Source: Edwardsiella tarda ATCC 15947 = NBRC 105688
GTDB taxonomy: Bacteria > Pseudomonadota > Gammaproteobacteria > Enterobacterales > Enterobacteriaceae
Reading direction: 5' to 3'
Assembly: GCF_003113495.2 (NCBI RefSeq)
Contig: NZ_CP084506.1
Span: forward strand, 868,001 to 932,000
DNA length: 64,000 nt
The notes under the pieces are model-generated. The model was not told the DNA's origin. It saw nothing but the letters and a program-made list of their open reading frames with translations, and searched no databases. A program made the translations under genes and the position numbers. Positions 1 to 9,897 of this stretch are shown piece by piece; position 1 is the first letter of the stretch; every line of letters begins with the position of its first letter.

Positions 1-401
1 ACATAGACGCCGGGCGCATCGGGACGTGGGTAGGCGTGAATCGCTAACTCGTCCAGGGTACGCACCACGCTCTCCTCCAGTGCCGTGACCAGTTCACGCA
101 CGCCGCAATGATGACGGCGTAGATCGAGCAGGACATACATCACCTGCTGGCCGGGCCCATGGTAGGTGACCTGGCCACCGCGATCGCTTTGGATCACCGG
201 GATATCGCCGGGATTGAGCAGGTGTTCGGCCTTACCGGCCTGCCCTTGGGTAAACACGGCAGGATGCTCGACCAACCACAGCTCATCCGGGGTCTCGGTG
301 CTACGGCGATCGGTGAAGGTATGCATCGCCTGGGATACCGGCGCATAGGGCTGCAACCCCAGTTGACGCAGTATGAGAGTCTCTTGTTGCAATGGCGTCA
401 T
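1..401 (-). CDS. lipB: Octanoyltransferase LipB (partial, 3' end outside window)
   Basis: LipB moves the octanoyl group from acyl carrier protein to lipoyl domains, the first step of lipoate synthesis in the cytoplasm. The visible N-terminal 133 residues carry the family signature [16 protein letters not shown] (about residues 77-92) and a [17 protein letters not shown] stretch very close to E. coli LipB. The window ends just before the region that holds the catalytic Lys and Cys, so activity cannot be judged. ATG at 401 gives [15 protein letters not shown], matching the E. coli N-terminus in length. ybeD lies upstream on the same strand, with a terminator between them. Confidence 0.95.
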   Translation of the reverse strand, partial: MTPLQQETLILRQLGLQPYAPVSQAMHTFTDRRSTETPDELWLVEHPAVFTQGQAGKAEHLLNPGDIPVIQSDRGGQVTYHGPGQQVMYVLLDLRRHHCGVRELVTALEESVVRTLDELAIHAYPRPDAPGVY

Positions 402-468
402 CTTCAGGTTAAAAAATTGGTAAGGCCATTATACCGAGTGTCGCCCTGACTCACCAGTGCCATAGGGG

Positions 469-511
469 AAAAAAGCACGGCCCGGTAAGGCGATGATGCC
501 GTACCGGGCCG
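469..511 (-). terminator. Rho-independent terminator after ybeD
   Basis: A perfect 10-bp stem, CGGCCCGGTA (478-487) with TACCGGGCCG (502-511), is followed on the minus strand by TGC and six T (469-474). It lies between the ybeD stop and the lipB start, so lipB probably has its own promoter or is expressed by readthrough. Confidence 0.85.
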
Positions 512-545
512 CGACAAATGCTGTATTTTGGTTAAATAACTGTAA

Positions 546-809
546 TTACAGAACCATGCGGACGATTTCGATATTACCCAGCTCTTCGTACAGCGTCTCG
601 ACCTGTTCGACGTGGGTCGCATTGATGGTAATGGAGACCGAGTGGTAGTTGCCCTTGCTGCTCGGCTTCACCTGCGGGGTGTAGTCGCCCGGTGCATGGC
701 GCTGTACCACTTCAACAACCTGATCGACCAGCTCAGGCTGTGCCAGCCCCATGACTTTATAGGTAAACTCGCACGGGAATTCGAGCAGTTCATTCAGTTT
801 GGTTTTCAT
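546..809 (-). CDS. ybeD: UPF0250 / DUF493 protein YbeD
   Basis: This 87-residue cytoplasmic protein matches E. coli YbeD in length, sequence ([19 protein letters not shown] at the start) and position between dacA and lipB. It has an ACT-like alpha/beta ferredoxin fold in the family. No enzymatic role is established, and a regulatory link to lipoate metabolism has been suggested only from its neighbourhood. The gene starts with ATG and is closed by a strong terminator. Confidence 0.93.
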   Translation of the reverse strand: MKTKLNELLEFPCEFTYKVMGLAQPELVDQVVEVVQRHAPGDYTPQVKPSSKGNYHSVSITINATHVEQVETLYEELGNIEIVRMVL

Positions 810-845
810 CTAAGCTCCAGCGTATTGCACTTTCTACCAATGATA

Positions 846-865
846 ACTCCCGCCGTAGCGGGAGT
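846..865. repeat. Intergenic hairpin between dacA and ybeD
   Basis: Perfect 8-bp stem ACTCCCGC / GCGGGAGT with a CGTA loop. No T-run follows on either strand, so it looks like an mRNA-stabilising or attenuating hairpin rather than a full terminator. Confidence 0.6.
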
Positions 866-922
866 CTGACTTATACAGTATGTGGGGATGTGGGCGCCAT
901 TTTCAAGCCTGGCGCACAGAAA

Positions 923-2134
923 TCAACCAAACCAGCGATGGAACAGCAGCTTGATATGATCGATCATGCGGCTGAAGAAACCGCCCTCTTGCACCTCGTT
1001 CAGTACCACCAGGGGGCGCTGTTCGATGGTCTTGCCATCCAGCTGGAAGTTGATGGTGCCGACCACCTGATCTTTAGCCAGCGGGGCGTCCAGTTCATTG
1101 CTGTTCAGCACATAACTGGCCTTGAGATCTTTCATCCGGCCACGCGGGATGGTCAGGTAGACGTCTTTATCCACCCCCAACTGGGCGCGATCGGTATCGC
1201 CGAACCAGACCGGCTCGGAGGCGAATTCACGTCCAGCCTTCAGCGGCGAGACGGTTTCGAAGAAGCGGAAGCCCCAGGTGAGCAGCTTCTTGCTTTCGGT
1301 CTCGCGGCCCTTAAAGGTCCGTCCACCCATCACCGCCGAGATCAGGCGCATGTTGCCTTCCGTCGCCGAGGCGACCAGGTTGTAGCCCGCCGAGGCGGTA
1401 TGGCCGGTTTTGATGCCGTCCACATTCATGCTGGTATCCCACAACAGGCCGTTACGGTTCATCTGACGGATATTGTTGTAGGTAAACTCTTTTTCTTTAT
1501 AGATGGCATATTCGTGCGGCACATCGCGGATCAACGCTTGGCCGATCAGCGCCATGTCACGCGCGGAGCTGAACTGACCCGGCGCGTCCAGGCCGTGCAC
1601 CGTCTCGAAGTGGGTGTTTTGCAGCCCCAATGCCTTGACGTAGTTGTTCATCAACCCGACGAAGGCGTCTTGGCTACCGGCGACGTAGTCGGCCATGGCG
1701 ACACAGGCGTCGTTACCGGAGACCAGGTTGATGCCGCGGATCAGATTACCGACGGAGACCTGATCGCCCGGCTTCAGGAACATCAGCGAGGAGCCTTGGA
1801 ACACCGGGTTGCCCGTCGCCCAGGCATCCTTACCGACGGTGACCACATCGTTTTCACCGAACTTGCCGGCGCGCATCGCCTGGCCGATGACGTAGCTGGT
1901 CATCATCTTGGTCAGTGAGGCCGGGTTACGCCGCTCGTCGGCGTTATGTTCGGCCAGGACCTTGCCGGAGTTGTAGTCGATCAGAATATAGGCTTCGGCA
2001 TCGATCTGCGGCACGCCCGGGATCATGGTCTTCAGATTGACGTCGTCGGCGCGCGCCGCGCCGGTGAGGGCTACGGCCAGCAGGCTGCCGGCGGCAACGT
2101 ATTTCAGGGTTAAGGAAGCAGCTTTGCGTTTCAT
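923..2134 (-). CDS. dacA: D-alanyl-D-alanine carboxypeptidase PBP5 (DacA)
   Basis: DacA is a periplasmic, membrane-anchored PBP that trims the terminal D-Ala from peptidoglycan pentapeptides. The 403-residue product has a signal peptide ending near residue 29 (GAARA|D). Its three penicillin-binding motifs are all present: SLTK with nucleophile Ser73 and Lys76, SGN at 139-141 and KTG at 242-244. The C-terminus ends in an amphipathic helix ([18 protein letters not shown]), the usual membrane anchor. Length equals the E. coli protein. It follows rlpA in the same direction, as in other enterobacteria. Confidence 0.98.
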   Translation of the reverse strand: MKRKAASLTLKYVAAGSLLAVALTGAARADDVNLKTMIPGVPQIDAEAYILIDYNSGKVLAEHNADERRNPASLTKMMTSYVIGQAMRAGKFGENDVVTVGKDAWATGNPVFQGSSLMFLKPGDQVSVGNLIRGINLVSGNDACVAMADYVAGSQDAFVGLMNNYVKALGLQNTHFETVHGLDAPGQFSSARDMALIGQALIRDVPHEYAIYKEKEFTYNNIRQMNRNGLLWDTSMNVDGIKTGHTASAGYNLVASATEGNMRLISAVMGGRTFKGRETESKKLLTWGFRFFETVSPLKAGREFASEPVWFGDTDRAQLGVDKDVYLTIPRGRMKDLKASYVLNSNELDAPLAKDQVVGTINFQLDGKTIEQRPLVVLNEVQEGGFFSRMIDHIKLLFHRWFG

Positions 2135-2253
2135 GATGGGGACTACAACATCCGTGAATTAAAGAGTGAAAAACGAGCCACACTATAGCAGATGGAACGT
2201 TAACGCATAGTGTGGCAATGGTTTTTTACACAAGCAATATGTGTATAAGTATT

Positions 2254-2281
2254 GCGTGGCTCGACGAGGGGCGAGCCACGC
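2254..2281. repeat. Hairpin after rlpA
   Basis: A perfect 10-bp stem, GCGTGGCTCG (2254-2263) with CGAGCCACGC (2272-2281), starts 5 nt downstream of the rlpA stop codon. No T-run follows on the minus strand, so it is a transcript 3'-end hairpin or attenuator rather than a canonical terminator. Confidence 0.6.
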
Positions 2282-2286
2282 ACAGA

Positions 2287-3456
2287 TTAAGGCGCGCTGG
2301 TGATAAAGGATTGCTGACCGGCTTCGCGGGATAGGCGTTGTTGCAGCGCGCTGGCCTCGCCGTGGGTGGCGAAGGGCCCCAACTGGACGCGGAAGATCGC
2401 ACCTTTGGCCTCGACCTTGCCCGGCACCGCGAAGCGTTGGCTGAGCTGCTGCTGCCACTGTTGGGCACGCGTGCTGCTACTGACCGCGCCGACCTGCACC
2501 AGGTAATGGCCGTTGGCGGCAGCGTGGCGGGCAACGGGTGCTGCCGCGCTGGCGCCATTCGTCGCCGATGGCGTACTGGCCGCTGCCGGTGTGGCTGGGG
2601 CCGCTGGGGCGCTCTCCTCTAACACGCCGCTAGGTAGCGGCTGCGGGGCGCCGAGGAAGCCACCGCTGTGGCTGGCCGGGGCGCTGAGCGGCATGCTGCT
2701 GTTTTCGTGACCGGGGGCGAGAGTGGCTGGCGTCGGGTTACCGATGGCACGTACCGCCGGTTGCTCCTGCGCCGGGGAGGCGCTTTGAGCTTGCGAAGGC
2801 ATGGCCGAGGAGGTCGACAGGCTGGCGGCGGCGGGTTGGGACGCCGTCATGTCGATCTGCGGGCGAGCCGGCAGGGCATAGCTCTGTTTGGCGACACGGG
2901 TACCGATGGTGCCCGGGCCAGAGAGGGTGCCGTCCGGCGCCACATCGATAAAGTCGATGCGCACCTTGGTATGCTGGGTCAGATTCAGACGATTCGCGGC
3001 GGCAGTCGACAGATCGATGATACGCCCAGGGGTATAGGGACCGCGATCGTTGATGCGTACCACCAAACGGCGGCCGTTGGCCAGGTTGGTGACGCGCACA
3101 TAGCTGGGGATCGGCAGGGTCGGGTGCGCCGCCGTCATGGCATCGGGATTGAACTGTTCACCACTGGCGGTGACATTACCGCGATTCTCCTCGCCGTAGC
3201 TGGCCGCCAGGCCGATCTGCGAGAAGTTGCTCGGATCCTTGACGATGGTATAACGCTGACCGTTACGGCTGTAATCCTGGTTGGCGCTGGGAATGTAGGG
3301 TTCATAGCGCGGTTCGACGCCGGGGATCTCGACGACGGGCCCGTTATAGGCCGGCTGCGGCGGCGCCTGGATCACGCCGTCGTCGTTGGTGGTACAACCC
3401 GCCAGGATCAGGCAGGCCAGGCTCAGGCTGAGCCAGGATTTGTGCGCCATTCGCAT
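2287..3456 (-). CDS. rlpA: Rare lipoprotein A, septal-ring SPOR protein RlpA
   Basis: RlpA is an outer-membrane lipoprotein of the septal ring; in Pseudomonas it is a lytic transglycosylase acting on peptide-free glycan. The 389-residue product has a lipobox (LILAGC, Cys21), then a double-psi beta-barrel domain (about 75-175) with the conserved Asp in VVRINDRGPYTPGR. A long Ala/Pro/Ser-rich linker follows, and a C-terminal SPOR domain (about 315-389, HYLVQVGAV...FRVQLGPF) binds denuded peptidoglycan. Met1 and Met3 are both possible starts. It sits 8 nt after rodA in the mrd-rlpA-dacA elongation cluster. Confidence 0.95.
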   Translation of the reverse strand: MRMAHKSWLSLSLACLILAGCTTNDDGVIQAPPQPAYNGPVVEIPGVEPRYEPYIPSANQDYSRNGQRYTIVKDPSNFSQIGLAASYGEENRGNVTASGEQFNPDAMTAAHPTLPIPSYVRVTNLANGRRLVVRINDRGPYTPGRIIDLSTAAANRLNLTQHTKVRIDFIDVAPDGTLSGPGTIGTRVAKQSYALPARPQIDMTASQPAAASLSTSSAMPSQAQSASPAQEQPAVRAIGNPTPATLAPGHENSSMPLSAPASHSGGFLGAPQPLPSGVLEESAPAAPATPAAASTPSATNGASAAAPVARHAAANGHYLVQVGAVSSSTRAQQWQQQLSQRFAVPGKVEAKGAIFRVQLGPFATHGEASALQQRLSREAGQQSFITSAP

Positions 3457-3464
3457 CGCGACCT

Positions 3465-4577
3465 CTACAGATTTTTGGATAACATTTTGCGATGGGTATG
3501 GATCGACATCACGATACCAAACCCGGCCATCAGGACGATCAACGCCGAGCCACCATAGCTGACTAGGGGCAAAGGTACGCCAACCACGGGTAAAATGCCA
3601 CTGACCATCCCGATATTAACGAAAACATAAACGAATAGAATCAACATTAAACCACCAACCATCACCCGACCGAAGGTGGTCTGCGCTCGGGCGGCGATAT
3701 ACAGCCCGCGCATGATGATCAGCAGATACAGCGCCAACAACAGCAGTACCCCGAATAGCCCCAACTCCTCGGCCAATACGGCGAAGATAAAGTCGGTGTG
3801 GCGCTCCGGTAGGAACTCCAGTTGTGACTGGGTGCCGTGCAGCCAGCCTTTGCCGCTCAATCCGCCGGAGCCGATGGCGATCTTGGATTGAATGATGTGG
3901 TAGCCCGCGCCCAGCGGGTCGCTCTCTGGATCGAGTAGCATCATCACGCGGTCACGCTGGTAGTCGTGCATCAGGAAGAACCAAAGCACCGGGATGAAGG
4001 CGGCAACCAAGAGCACCGCCAAGCCGATCAGGCGCCAGCTCATGCCGGCGAGGAACAGGATAAATAACCCGGAGGCGGCAACCAGGATCGAGGTGCCCAG
4101 GTCCGGCTGAGCGGCGACCAGCAGGGTCGGCAGGAAGATCAGGATCAAGGCGATGCCGGTATGCTTGAGCGAGGGGGGGCAGACATCGCGGTTGATGAAG
4201 CGGGCCACCATCAATGGCACGGCGATCTTGGCGATCTCCGACGGCTGGAAGCGCACGAAGCCAAGATCCAGCCAGCGTTGCGCCCCCTTACTGATCTGGC
4301 CGAAGGCATCCACCAGGATCAACAGGATGACGCAGAAGATATACAGGTAGGGCGCCCAGTGCTCATAGACGCGCGGCGGGATCTGCGCCATGACCAGCAT
4401 GACCACCAACCCCATCACGATTTGGCCGATCTTGCGCTCCATCATGCCCATGTCTTGGCCGCTGGCGCTCCACATCACGATGGCGCTATAGACCAGCACC
4501 GCCAGGATGCAGAGCAGGAAGGGCAGATCGATGTGCATCTTGGCCCAGATCGAGCGCTTTTGTTGATTCTCTGTCAT
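3465..4577 (-). CDS. mrdB: Peptidoglycan glycosyltransferase RodA (MrdB)
   Basis: RodA is the SEDS-family polymerase that makes glycan strands in the elongasome, working with PBP2. The 370-residue product is almost entirely membrane segments and matches E. coli RodA (370 aa). SEDS-conserved stretches are present, including [14 protein letters not shown] around residues 158-171, which holds the catalytic Asp region, and [14 protein letters not shown] near the C-terminus. It starts 18 nt downstream of mrdA, its partner, which is the conserved mrdAB arrangement. Confidence 0.97.
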   Translation of the reverse strand: MTENQQKRSIWAKMHIDLPFLLCILAVLVYSAIVMWSASGQDMGMMERKIGQIVMGLVVMLVMAQIPPRVYEHWAPYLYIFCVILLILVDAFGQISKGAQRWLDLGFVRFQPSEIAKIAVPLMVARFINRDVCPPSLKHTGIALILIFLPTLLVAAQPDLGTSILVAASGLFILFLAGMSWRLIGLAVLLVAAFIPVLWFFLMHDYQRDRVMMLLDPESDPLGAGYHIIQSKIAIGSGGLSGKGWLHGTQSQLEFLPERHTDFIFAVLAEELGLFGVLLLLALYLLIIMRGLYIAARAQTTFGRVMVGGLMLILFVYVFVNIGMVSGILPVVGVPLPLVSYGGSALIVLMAGFGIVMSIHTHRKMLSKNL

Positions 4578-4595
4578 GGTGAATCCGTATGCCTA

Positions 4596-6491
4596 TCAGT
4601 CACCCTCCACGCCGGGGGGCGCGGGGGTAGCATTGGGAAGCTGGGTATTGTCATCGCCCAGCATGATGTGGTCCAGGATCTGGCGCATGATGGTACCGAC
4701 CGCCGGACCGGCACCGCCGTTCTCCAGGATGATCGCCACCGAGACCTGCGGATTATCGTAGGGGGCGAAGGCGGTCATCAGCTTATGGTCACGCAGGTGT
4801 TCGGCGATGGTGTGCGCGTTATAGGTCTCGTAGCCGAATACCTGGGCGGTACCTGACTTGGCGGCAATCTTATAGGGCGCGCCGTTGAAGTATTTGTAAC
4901 CGGTACCGTTGGGGCGGTTAGCCACGCCGAACATGCCATCCTTCGCGATCTCCCAGAAACCGGAGTGAATGTCGCCGATCTGCTGGCTCTCCTGCTGGCG
5001 GAATGGTACCAGCTGGCCGTCGATGCGAGTGCTCAACAGCAGGTGCGGCACTTTGACGTTGCCGTCGTTGATCAGGATATTCAGCGCCTTCGCCATCTGG
5101 ATCGGGGTGGCGGTCCAATAGCCCTGGCCGATACCGACCGGGATGGTATCACCCTGATACCAGGGTTTCTTGTAACGTTTAAGTTTCCATTCACGGGTCG
5201 GCATCAGTCCGGAACGCTCCTCGGAGAGGTCAATGCCGGTATACTGGCCATAGCCGAACTTGCTGAGCCACTCGCTCAGGCGGTCGATCCCCATGTCATA
5301 GGCCACCTGATAGAAGAAGGTATCCGCCGACTCCTCCAGTGCCTTGGTGATGTTCAGCCGCCCGTGCCCCCACTTCTTCCAGTCGCGGAAGCGTTTCTCG
5401 GAGCCCGGTAGCTGCCACCAACCGGGATCGAAGAGGGTGGTGTTGCGTGAGATCACCCCGGCGCTCATCGCCGAGACCGCCACATACGGCTTCACCGTCG
5501 AGGCGGGTGGGTAGACCCCTTGGGTCGCGCGATTGATCAGCGGCCGATTGGCGTCGTTGAGCAGGGCGCGGTAGTCCTTGCTTGAGATGCCATCGACAAA
5601 CAGGTTGGGATCATAGCTGGGGGTAGAGACCAGCGCCAGGATGCCGCCGGTGCGTGGATCGCTGACCACGACCGCGGCGCGGCTGCCAACCAGCAGCTGC
5701 TCGATGTAGCGCTGGAGGTTGAGATCCAGCGTGAGGTAGATGTCTTTCCCCGCCTGCGGGGGCTGTTCGTGTAGTTGGCGGATCACGCGGCCACGGTTAT
5801 TGACCTCGACTTCTTCGTAACCGGTCTTGCCGTGCAGCACATCCTCATAGTAGCGCTCGATGCCCAGCTTGCCGATGTCATGGGTGGCGGCGTAGTTGGC
5901 CAGTTTGCCCTCTTTATCCAGTCGCTCGACGTCTTTATCGTTGATCTTGGAGACGTAGCCGATGACGTGGGTCAGGGCGGAGCCATAGGGGTAGTAGCGG
6001 CGCTGATAGCCTTTGACCTCGAAACCGGGGAAACGGAACTGGTTGACGGCGAAGCGCGCCACCTGCACCTCGTTGAGGGCGGTTTTCAGCGGAATAGAGG
6101 TGAAGCGCCGCGAGCGCTTACGCTCCTTCTGGAAGTTATCGAGATCGTCCGCGCTGAGATCGACGATGGGGCCCAGCGCCGCGATCTGTTCTTGCAGCCC
6201 CTCGACCTTCTCCGGGATCACTTCCAACTGATAGATGGTGCGGTTAAAGGCCAGCGGGGTCCCGTTGCGATCGTAGATCATGCCGCGGCTGGGCGCGATG
6301 GGCACCAGCTTGATACGGTTCTCGTTAGAGCGCGTCTTGTAATCTTCGAAGCGCAGGATCTGCAGGTGATAGAGGTTGGCGATCAGAACCCCGGTCAGCA
6401 GCAGGACGCCAGCGAAGGCGACCAGCGCGCGCCGGATGAACAGGGCGGACTCTGCCGAATAGTCACGAAAGGGGTTACGATCTGGTTTCAT
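4596..6491 (-). CDS. mrdA: Penicillin-binding protein 2 (transpeptidase MrdA)
   Basis: PBP2 is the monofunctional class B transpeptidase that cross-links peptidoglycan during cell elongation. The 631-residue protein has one N-terminal membrane anchor (about 21-42), the PBP dimerisation domain and a transpeptidase domain. Its motifs are STVK with Ser331 and Lys334, SAD at 388-390 and KSG at 545-547. The length is that of E. coli PBP2 (633 aa). It heads a tight run mrdA-mrdB-rlpA and follows rlmH by 66 nt. Confidence 0.98.
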   Translation of the reverse strand: MKPDRNPFRDYSAESALFIRRALVAFAGVLLLTGVLIANLYHLQILRFEDYKTRSNENRIKLVPIAPSRGMIYDRNGTPLAFNRTIYQLEVIPEKVEGLQEQIAALGPIVDLSADDLDNFQKERKRSRRFTSIPLKTALNEVQVARFAVNQFRFPGFEVKGYQRRYYPYGSALTHVIGYVSKINDKDVERLDKEGKLANYAATHDIGKLGIERYYEDVLHGKTGYEEVEVNNRGRVIRQLHEQPPQAGKDIYLTLDLNLQRYIEQLLVGSRAAVVVSDPRTGGILALVSTPSYDPNLFVDGISSKDYRALLNDANRPLINRATQGVYPPASTVKPYVAVSAMSAGVISRNTTLFDPGWWQLPGSEKRFRDWKKWGHGRLNITKALEESADTFFYQVAYDMGIDRLSEWLSKFGYGQYTGIDLSEERSGLMPTREWKLKRYKKPWYQGDTIPVGIGQGYWTATPIQMAKALNILINDGNVKVPHLLLSTRIDGQLVPFRQQESQQIGDIHSGFWEIAKDGMFGVANRPNGTGYKYFNGAPYKIAAKSGTAQVFGYETYNAHTIAEHLRDHKLMTAFAPYDNPQVSVAIILENGGAGPAVGTIMRQILDHIMLGDDNTQLPNATPAPPGVEGD

Positions 6492-6557
6492 TCCGTTCCG
6501 TCATGCTCTAGCGTACTGCCGGGATTAACGTCATTGCCGGCGTAGGCCGGCAGGCGA

Positions 6558-7028
6558 TTACTCACGATGATAAGGATGATTGGTCGTAATGCTCCACGCG
6601 CGGTAGAGGCTCTCGGCGACCAACACGCGCACCAGCGGGTGCGGCAGCGTCAGCGGTGACAACGACCAGCTTTGCTCGGCCGCCGCCTTGCAGGCCGGCG
6701 CCAACCCTTCGGGGCCACCGATCAGCAGGCTCACGTCGCGGCCATCCTGTTTCCAGCGTTCCAACTGCCCGGCCAATGCCGGGGTATCCCACGGTTTACC
6801 GGGAATATCCAGGGTGACTATGCGGTTACCTTTCCCCACCGCCGCCAGCATCAGCTCGCCCTCTCGTTCCAGGATGCGGCGAATGTCGGCGTTTTTACCG
6901 CGTTTACCGGCTGGCACCTCGGTCAGCTCAAACGGCATATCCTTGGGAAAGCGTTTGATATAGTCGAGAAAGCCGGTTTGTACCCAGTCGGGCATCTTGG
7001 TGCCGACCGCCACCAGTTGCAGTTTCAC
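6558..7028 (-). CDS. rlmH: 23S rRNA pseudouridine-1915 N3-methyltransferase RlmH
   Basis: RlmH methylates pseudouridine 1915 in helix 69 of assembled 70S ribosomes, using SAM. It is a homodimeric SPOUT (knotted) methyltransferase. The 156-residue product has the knot region [14 protein letters not shown] (about 101-114) and the conserved C-terminal [11 protein letters not shown] that forms the active-site tail. It lies 4 nt downstream of rsfS, another ribosome factor, in the conserved rsfS-rlmH pair. Confidence 0.97.
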   Translation of the reverse strand: MKLQLVAVGTKMPDWVQTGFLDYIKRFPKDMPFELTEVPAGKRGKNADIRRILEREGELMLAAVGKGNRIVTLDIPGKPWDTPALAGQLERWKQDGRDVSLLIGGPEGLAPACKAAAEQSWSLSPLTLPHPLVRVLVAESLYRAWSITTNHPYHRE

Positions 7029-7032
7029 CGCA

Positions 7033-7350
7033 TCAACCCCACAGCTTTTCCAGCTCGTACAGGCGGCGGCTCTCTTCCTGCATCACGTGTACGATGACAT
7101 CGCCGAGATCGACCACCACCCATTCGGCGCCGTTTTGCCCTTCGACGCCCAACGGCATCAGCCCGGCGGCACGGGACGCCTGGACCACATGGTCGGCGAT
7201 GGACATCACGTGGCGGTTAGAGGTGCCGGTGCAGATGATCATGCAGTCGGTGATACTGGATTTGCCACACACATCGATGGCGACGATCTCTTGCCCCTTC
7301 AGATCATCAATCTTATCAATAACGAAATCTTGGAGTGCTTTACCTTGCAA
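7033..7350 (-). CDS. rsfS: Ribosomal silencing factor RsfS, probable TTG start
   Basis: RsfS binds ribosomal protein uL14 and blocks joining of the two subunits when nutrients run out. I place the start at a TTG at 7350 (then CAA GGT AAA). It gives 105 residues, exactly the E. coli length, and makes the protein begin with the family N-terminus ([19 protein letters not shown]). A strong Shine-Dalgarno, GAGGGGG, ends 5 nt upstream. The nearest in-frame ATG (7449) would add 33 residues that look nothing like the family. The 178-nt gap to nadD holds two short hairpins, one being GGCACGC (7423-7429) with GCGTGCC (7437-7443). Confidence 0.93.
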   Translation of the reverse strand: MQGKALQDFVIDKIDDLKGQEIVAIDVCGKSSITDCMIICTGTSNRHVMSIADHVVQASRAAGLMPLGVEGQNGAEWVVVDLGDVIVHVMQEESRRLYELEKLWG

Positions 7351-7528
7351 AGGTTCCCCCTCATCAAAAGGTGATAAATGTATCCGGCATGAGCCGGGAT
7401 GACGCGGGGTCTCCCGGCGTGAGGCACGCGTGAATGGCGTGCCTGTCATGCGTAGCTGCGGAGAATAGCAGCCTGCAAATCCCTGTCAATCACCGAACGG
7501 GCGAAAGCGACCGACCGATGAGGCATGC

Positions 7529-8194
7529 TTAGCGATAGAGGCCCTGTAGCTCGATGTAACGTTGTACCGACCGCGGCAGGAGATCGTCACAGCTGATGCC
7601 CAGGTGGCGACGCTGACGAATATCGGTGGCGGAGACGGAGTAGAGCGGTGTGTCGGCCAGGTAGATAAAGCCGTGAGGGTGTTGGTGCAGACGGTCACTA
7701 TCTTGGGTGCGGTGTCGCTCCAGCCAGGCTTGCAGCTCCGGCGTCGCCAGACGATCGGGATAGCCGGGGCGGGCACAGACTAGCAGGTGACAACAGCGCA
7801 GGATATCCTGCCAGCGCTGCCACTGGTGCAGGCTGAGCAGCGAGTCTTGCCCGATGATGAAAGCCAGCGGTTGGTTGACACCCAGTTCGGCGCGCAATCC
7901 CTCTAGGGTATCGATGGTATAGGAGGGGCTGTCGCGGCGGAGCTCGCGGTCATCGACGGAGAATAGCGGATCGTCTTCGATCGCCAGCTGCGCCATCGCC
8001 AGGCGTTGGGCGGCGCTGGCTTCCGGTTGGGGACGGTGCGGCGGCACATGGTTGGGCAGCAGGGTGATGTGGCTGAGGCCGACTTCCTGGGCCAGGGCCG
8101 TTACCGGTTTGAGGTGACCATAGTGAATGGGATCGAAAGTGCCTCCAAACAGCGCCAGCAGGGCTGGCGCCGCCGGGCAGGATTTACTCGGCAT
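7529..8194 (-). CDS. nadD: Nicotinate-mononucleotide adenylyltransferase NadD
   Basis: NadD joins nicotinate mononucleotide to ATP to make deamido-NAD in the essential de novo and salvage NAD pathway. The 221-residue product has the nucleotidyltransferase signature [11 protein letters not shown] (about residues 17-27) and a C-terminal SATDIR motif equivalent to the ISSTxxR phosphate-binding element. The start overlaps the end of holA by 11 nt, so the two are translationally coupled, as in other enterobacteria. Confidence 0.97.
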   Translation of the reverse strand: MPSKSCPAAPALLALFGGTFDPIHYGHLKPVTALAQEVGLSHITLLPNHVPPHRPQPEASAAQRLAMAQLAIEDDPLFSVDDRELRRDSPSYTIDTLEGLRAELGVNQPLAFIIGQDSLLSLHQWQRWQDILRCCHLLVCARPGYPDRLATPELQAWLERHRTQDSDRLHQHPHGFIYLADTPLYSVSATDIRQRRHLGISCDDLLPRSVQRYIELQGLYR

Positions 8195-9218
8195 GCAGCA
8201 TACTCTCCGGCAGCGTCTTGCCGCACAGTAGTAGGGTCAAGGATTCCAGCTGTGGCCAGACAGACTGGCCGAAATCCTGTTTGATGATCTGTTCGCATTG
8301 GCTAAGCAGCGCCACCGCCTGATACAACTGGGGTAACGCCAGGTTTTGTAACGCCTGGGTCAACAGCGGGCGGCGGTTTTGCCACACCTTATGCCGGTCG
8401 AACAGCGTGCGCAGCGGCGTCTGTTGGCTCGCTCGCTTCAACTGTAACAGCAGCAGCACTTCGCGCTGGACGGTGCGCAGCAGCACCACCGGCTCGCAGC
8501 CCTCCTGGCGTAACTGGCTCAGAATATGCCAGGCGCGTTTGGCGCGCGCCGCTAAGCAGGCATCCACCCAGTGGAAGGGGGAGAAGTGCGCGGCGTCGTT
8601 GACCGCCTGTTCGACGCGCGGCAGGGTGAGCCGCCCATCGGGGTAGAGCAGGGCGAGGCGGCCGAGGGCCTGCGCTAACGCCAACAGGTTGCCCTCGTAG
8701 CAGTAGCACAGCAGTTGCAGTGCCGCCTCGTCGAGCTGGAGTTGCATCTGGCGGGCGCGGTTGGCGACCCAGCGCGGCAGTTGCGCCTGCTCCGGTGTCT
8801 GGCAACTGATCAGGGTAGCCTGTGCGCTCAGTTGTTTGTACCAGGCGGCGTTTTCCTGGGCGCGTGTCGGACGGGGACCGCGCAGTAGCAGTAGCAGATC
8901 GGGGTGTAACAGCCCGGCCAGTTGAGTCAGCCGCTCGCCCATCGCCGCATTGACACCATTATCCGGCAGGGTCAGGGTGAGGATCTGGCGGCTGGCGAAC
9001 AGGCTCAGCGATTGGGATTGGCTGAAGAGCGCCTCCCAGTCGGTGTGCGGATCGAGGGTGACGCTATAGTGCTCGTCGAATCCCAGCGTGCGCGCCCGTT
9101 GTTGGATCAGATCCAGGCTCTCCTGGATCAGTAGGGGTTCGTTGCCCAGAATGAAGTAGCAGGCGCGCAGTTCATCCTGCAACTGCGCGCCGAGCTGTTC
9201 GGGGTAGATCCGGTTCAT
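8184..9218 (-). CDS. holA: DNA polymerase III delta subunit HolA
   Basis: The delta subunit opens the sliding clamp within the clamp-loader complex of the replicative polymerase. At 344 residues the protein is the usual length, and its N-terminus ([34 protein letters not shown], split here only by reading) carries the [11 protein letters not shown] element that corresponds to the degenerate P-loop region of delta. It is coupled to lptE upstream (4-nt ATGA overlap) and nadD downstream (11-nt overlap). Confidence 0.95.
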   Translation of the reverse strand: MNRIYPEQLGAQLQDELRACYFILGNEPLLIQESLDLIQQRARTLGFDEHYSVTLDPHTDWEALFSQSQSLSLFASRQILTLTLPDNGVNAAMGERLTQLAGLLHPDLLLLLRGPRPTRAQENAAWYKQLSAQATLISCQTPEQAQLPRWVANRARQMQLQLDEAALQLLCYCYEGNLLALAQALGRLALLYPDGRLTLPRVEQAVNDAAHFSPFHWVDACLAARAKRAWHILSQLRQEGCEPVVLLRTVQREVLLLLQLKRASQQTPLRTLFDRHKVWQNRRPLLTQALQNLALPQLYQAVALLSQCEQIIKQDFGQSVWPQLESLTLLLCGKTLPESMLHAE

Positions 9219-9883
9219 TGCGCCGTCTGTCCGGCCGTAGAGGCCGGCGCGGCGATGACGCCGGTGTTGACCCGATCAAAGTCGTCGCTGCCTTGGACCT
9301 TTGGGGCGCTGGCATCGACGCGCATCCGCTGATCATTGCTCTGCAATTCGGCTGCCTGGACGCTCATCAGCTTACGAACCAGTTGCCGCGCCGCCTGTTG
9401 GTACATCTCCTGGACCAGCATTGCCTGTTCGGCATCCTTGGCCAAGGCGGCCAGCGGGTTGTCGAAGAAGCTGCGATAGACGCGTACCGTGATCGGATAG
9501 ATGTCGTGGCCGCGCACCAGCACCTGGGCGTTGGCGGTCATCACCATCTGGTATTCCGCCGTCACCCCATCCTTAAAGATGGAGACGGTGTCCTGACTCC
9601 GGCTGACGCCTAACAGACGCAGTGAGGGCAGCACGTTGGCCTGGTCACCCTCCGTCTTGGCGCGCGTTTGCGTCGGCTGGCTCGCGGCATCGACGATGAT
9701 GACGTCGTTCAGGCGTAGCTGTTCGCGCACCGCGCGAGTAAAGGGACCATACGGGTCGCTACTGTCTAAGATGAGCTTATGGAACTCGGAGGGAACCTGC
9801 GCGTCGCCGCGCAGGTGGAATCCGCATCCGGCGGTGAGTAACACCGCCAATCCTAGCAACAGCGTAGTGATACGATGTCGCAC
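9215..9883 (-). CDS. lptE: LPS-assembly lipoprotein LptE
   Basis: LptE is the outer-membrane lipoprotein that plugs the LptD barrel and helps place lipopolysaccharide on the cell surface. The 222-residue product has a signal peptide and lipobox (LLTAGC, Cys20) followed by the family's GFHLRG motif. It is about 30 residues longer than E. coli LptE, the excess being a polar C-terminal tail rich in Ser/Asp/Ala. It lies between leuS and holA with 14-nt spacing on one side and a 4-nt overlap on the other. Confidence 0.95.
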   Translation of the reverse strand: MRHRITTLLLGLAVLLTAGCGFHLRGDAQVPSEFHKLILDSSDPYGPFTRAVREQLRLNDVIIVDAASQPTQTRAKTEGDQANVLPSLRLLGVSRSQDTVSIFKDGVTAEYQMVMTANAQVLVRGHDIYPITVRVYRSFFDNPLAALAKDAEQAMLVQEMYQQAARQLVRKLMSVQAAELQSNDQRMRVDASAPKVQGSDDFDRVNTGVIAAPASTAGQTAQ

Positions 9884-9897
9884 ACGTCCTCCTCGGC

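Noticed and set aside
890..1918. Long open frame (342 codons) on the plus strand over dacA
   Set aside because: It is antisense to a full, motif-bearing dacA; high GC makes long antisense frames common. It has no ribosome site or family resemblance.
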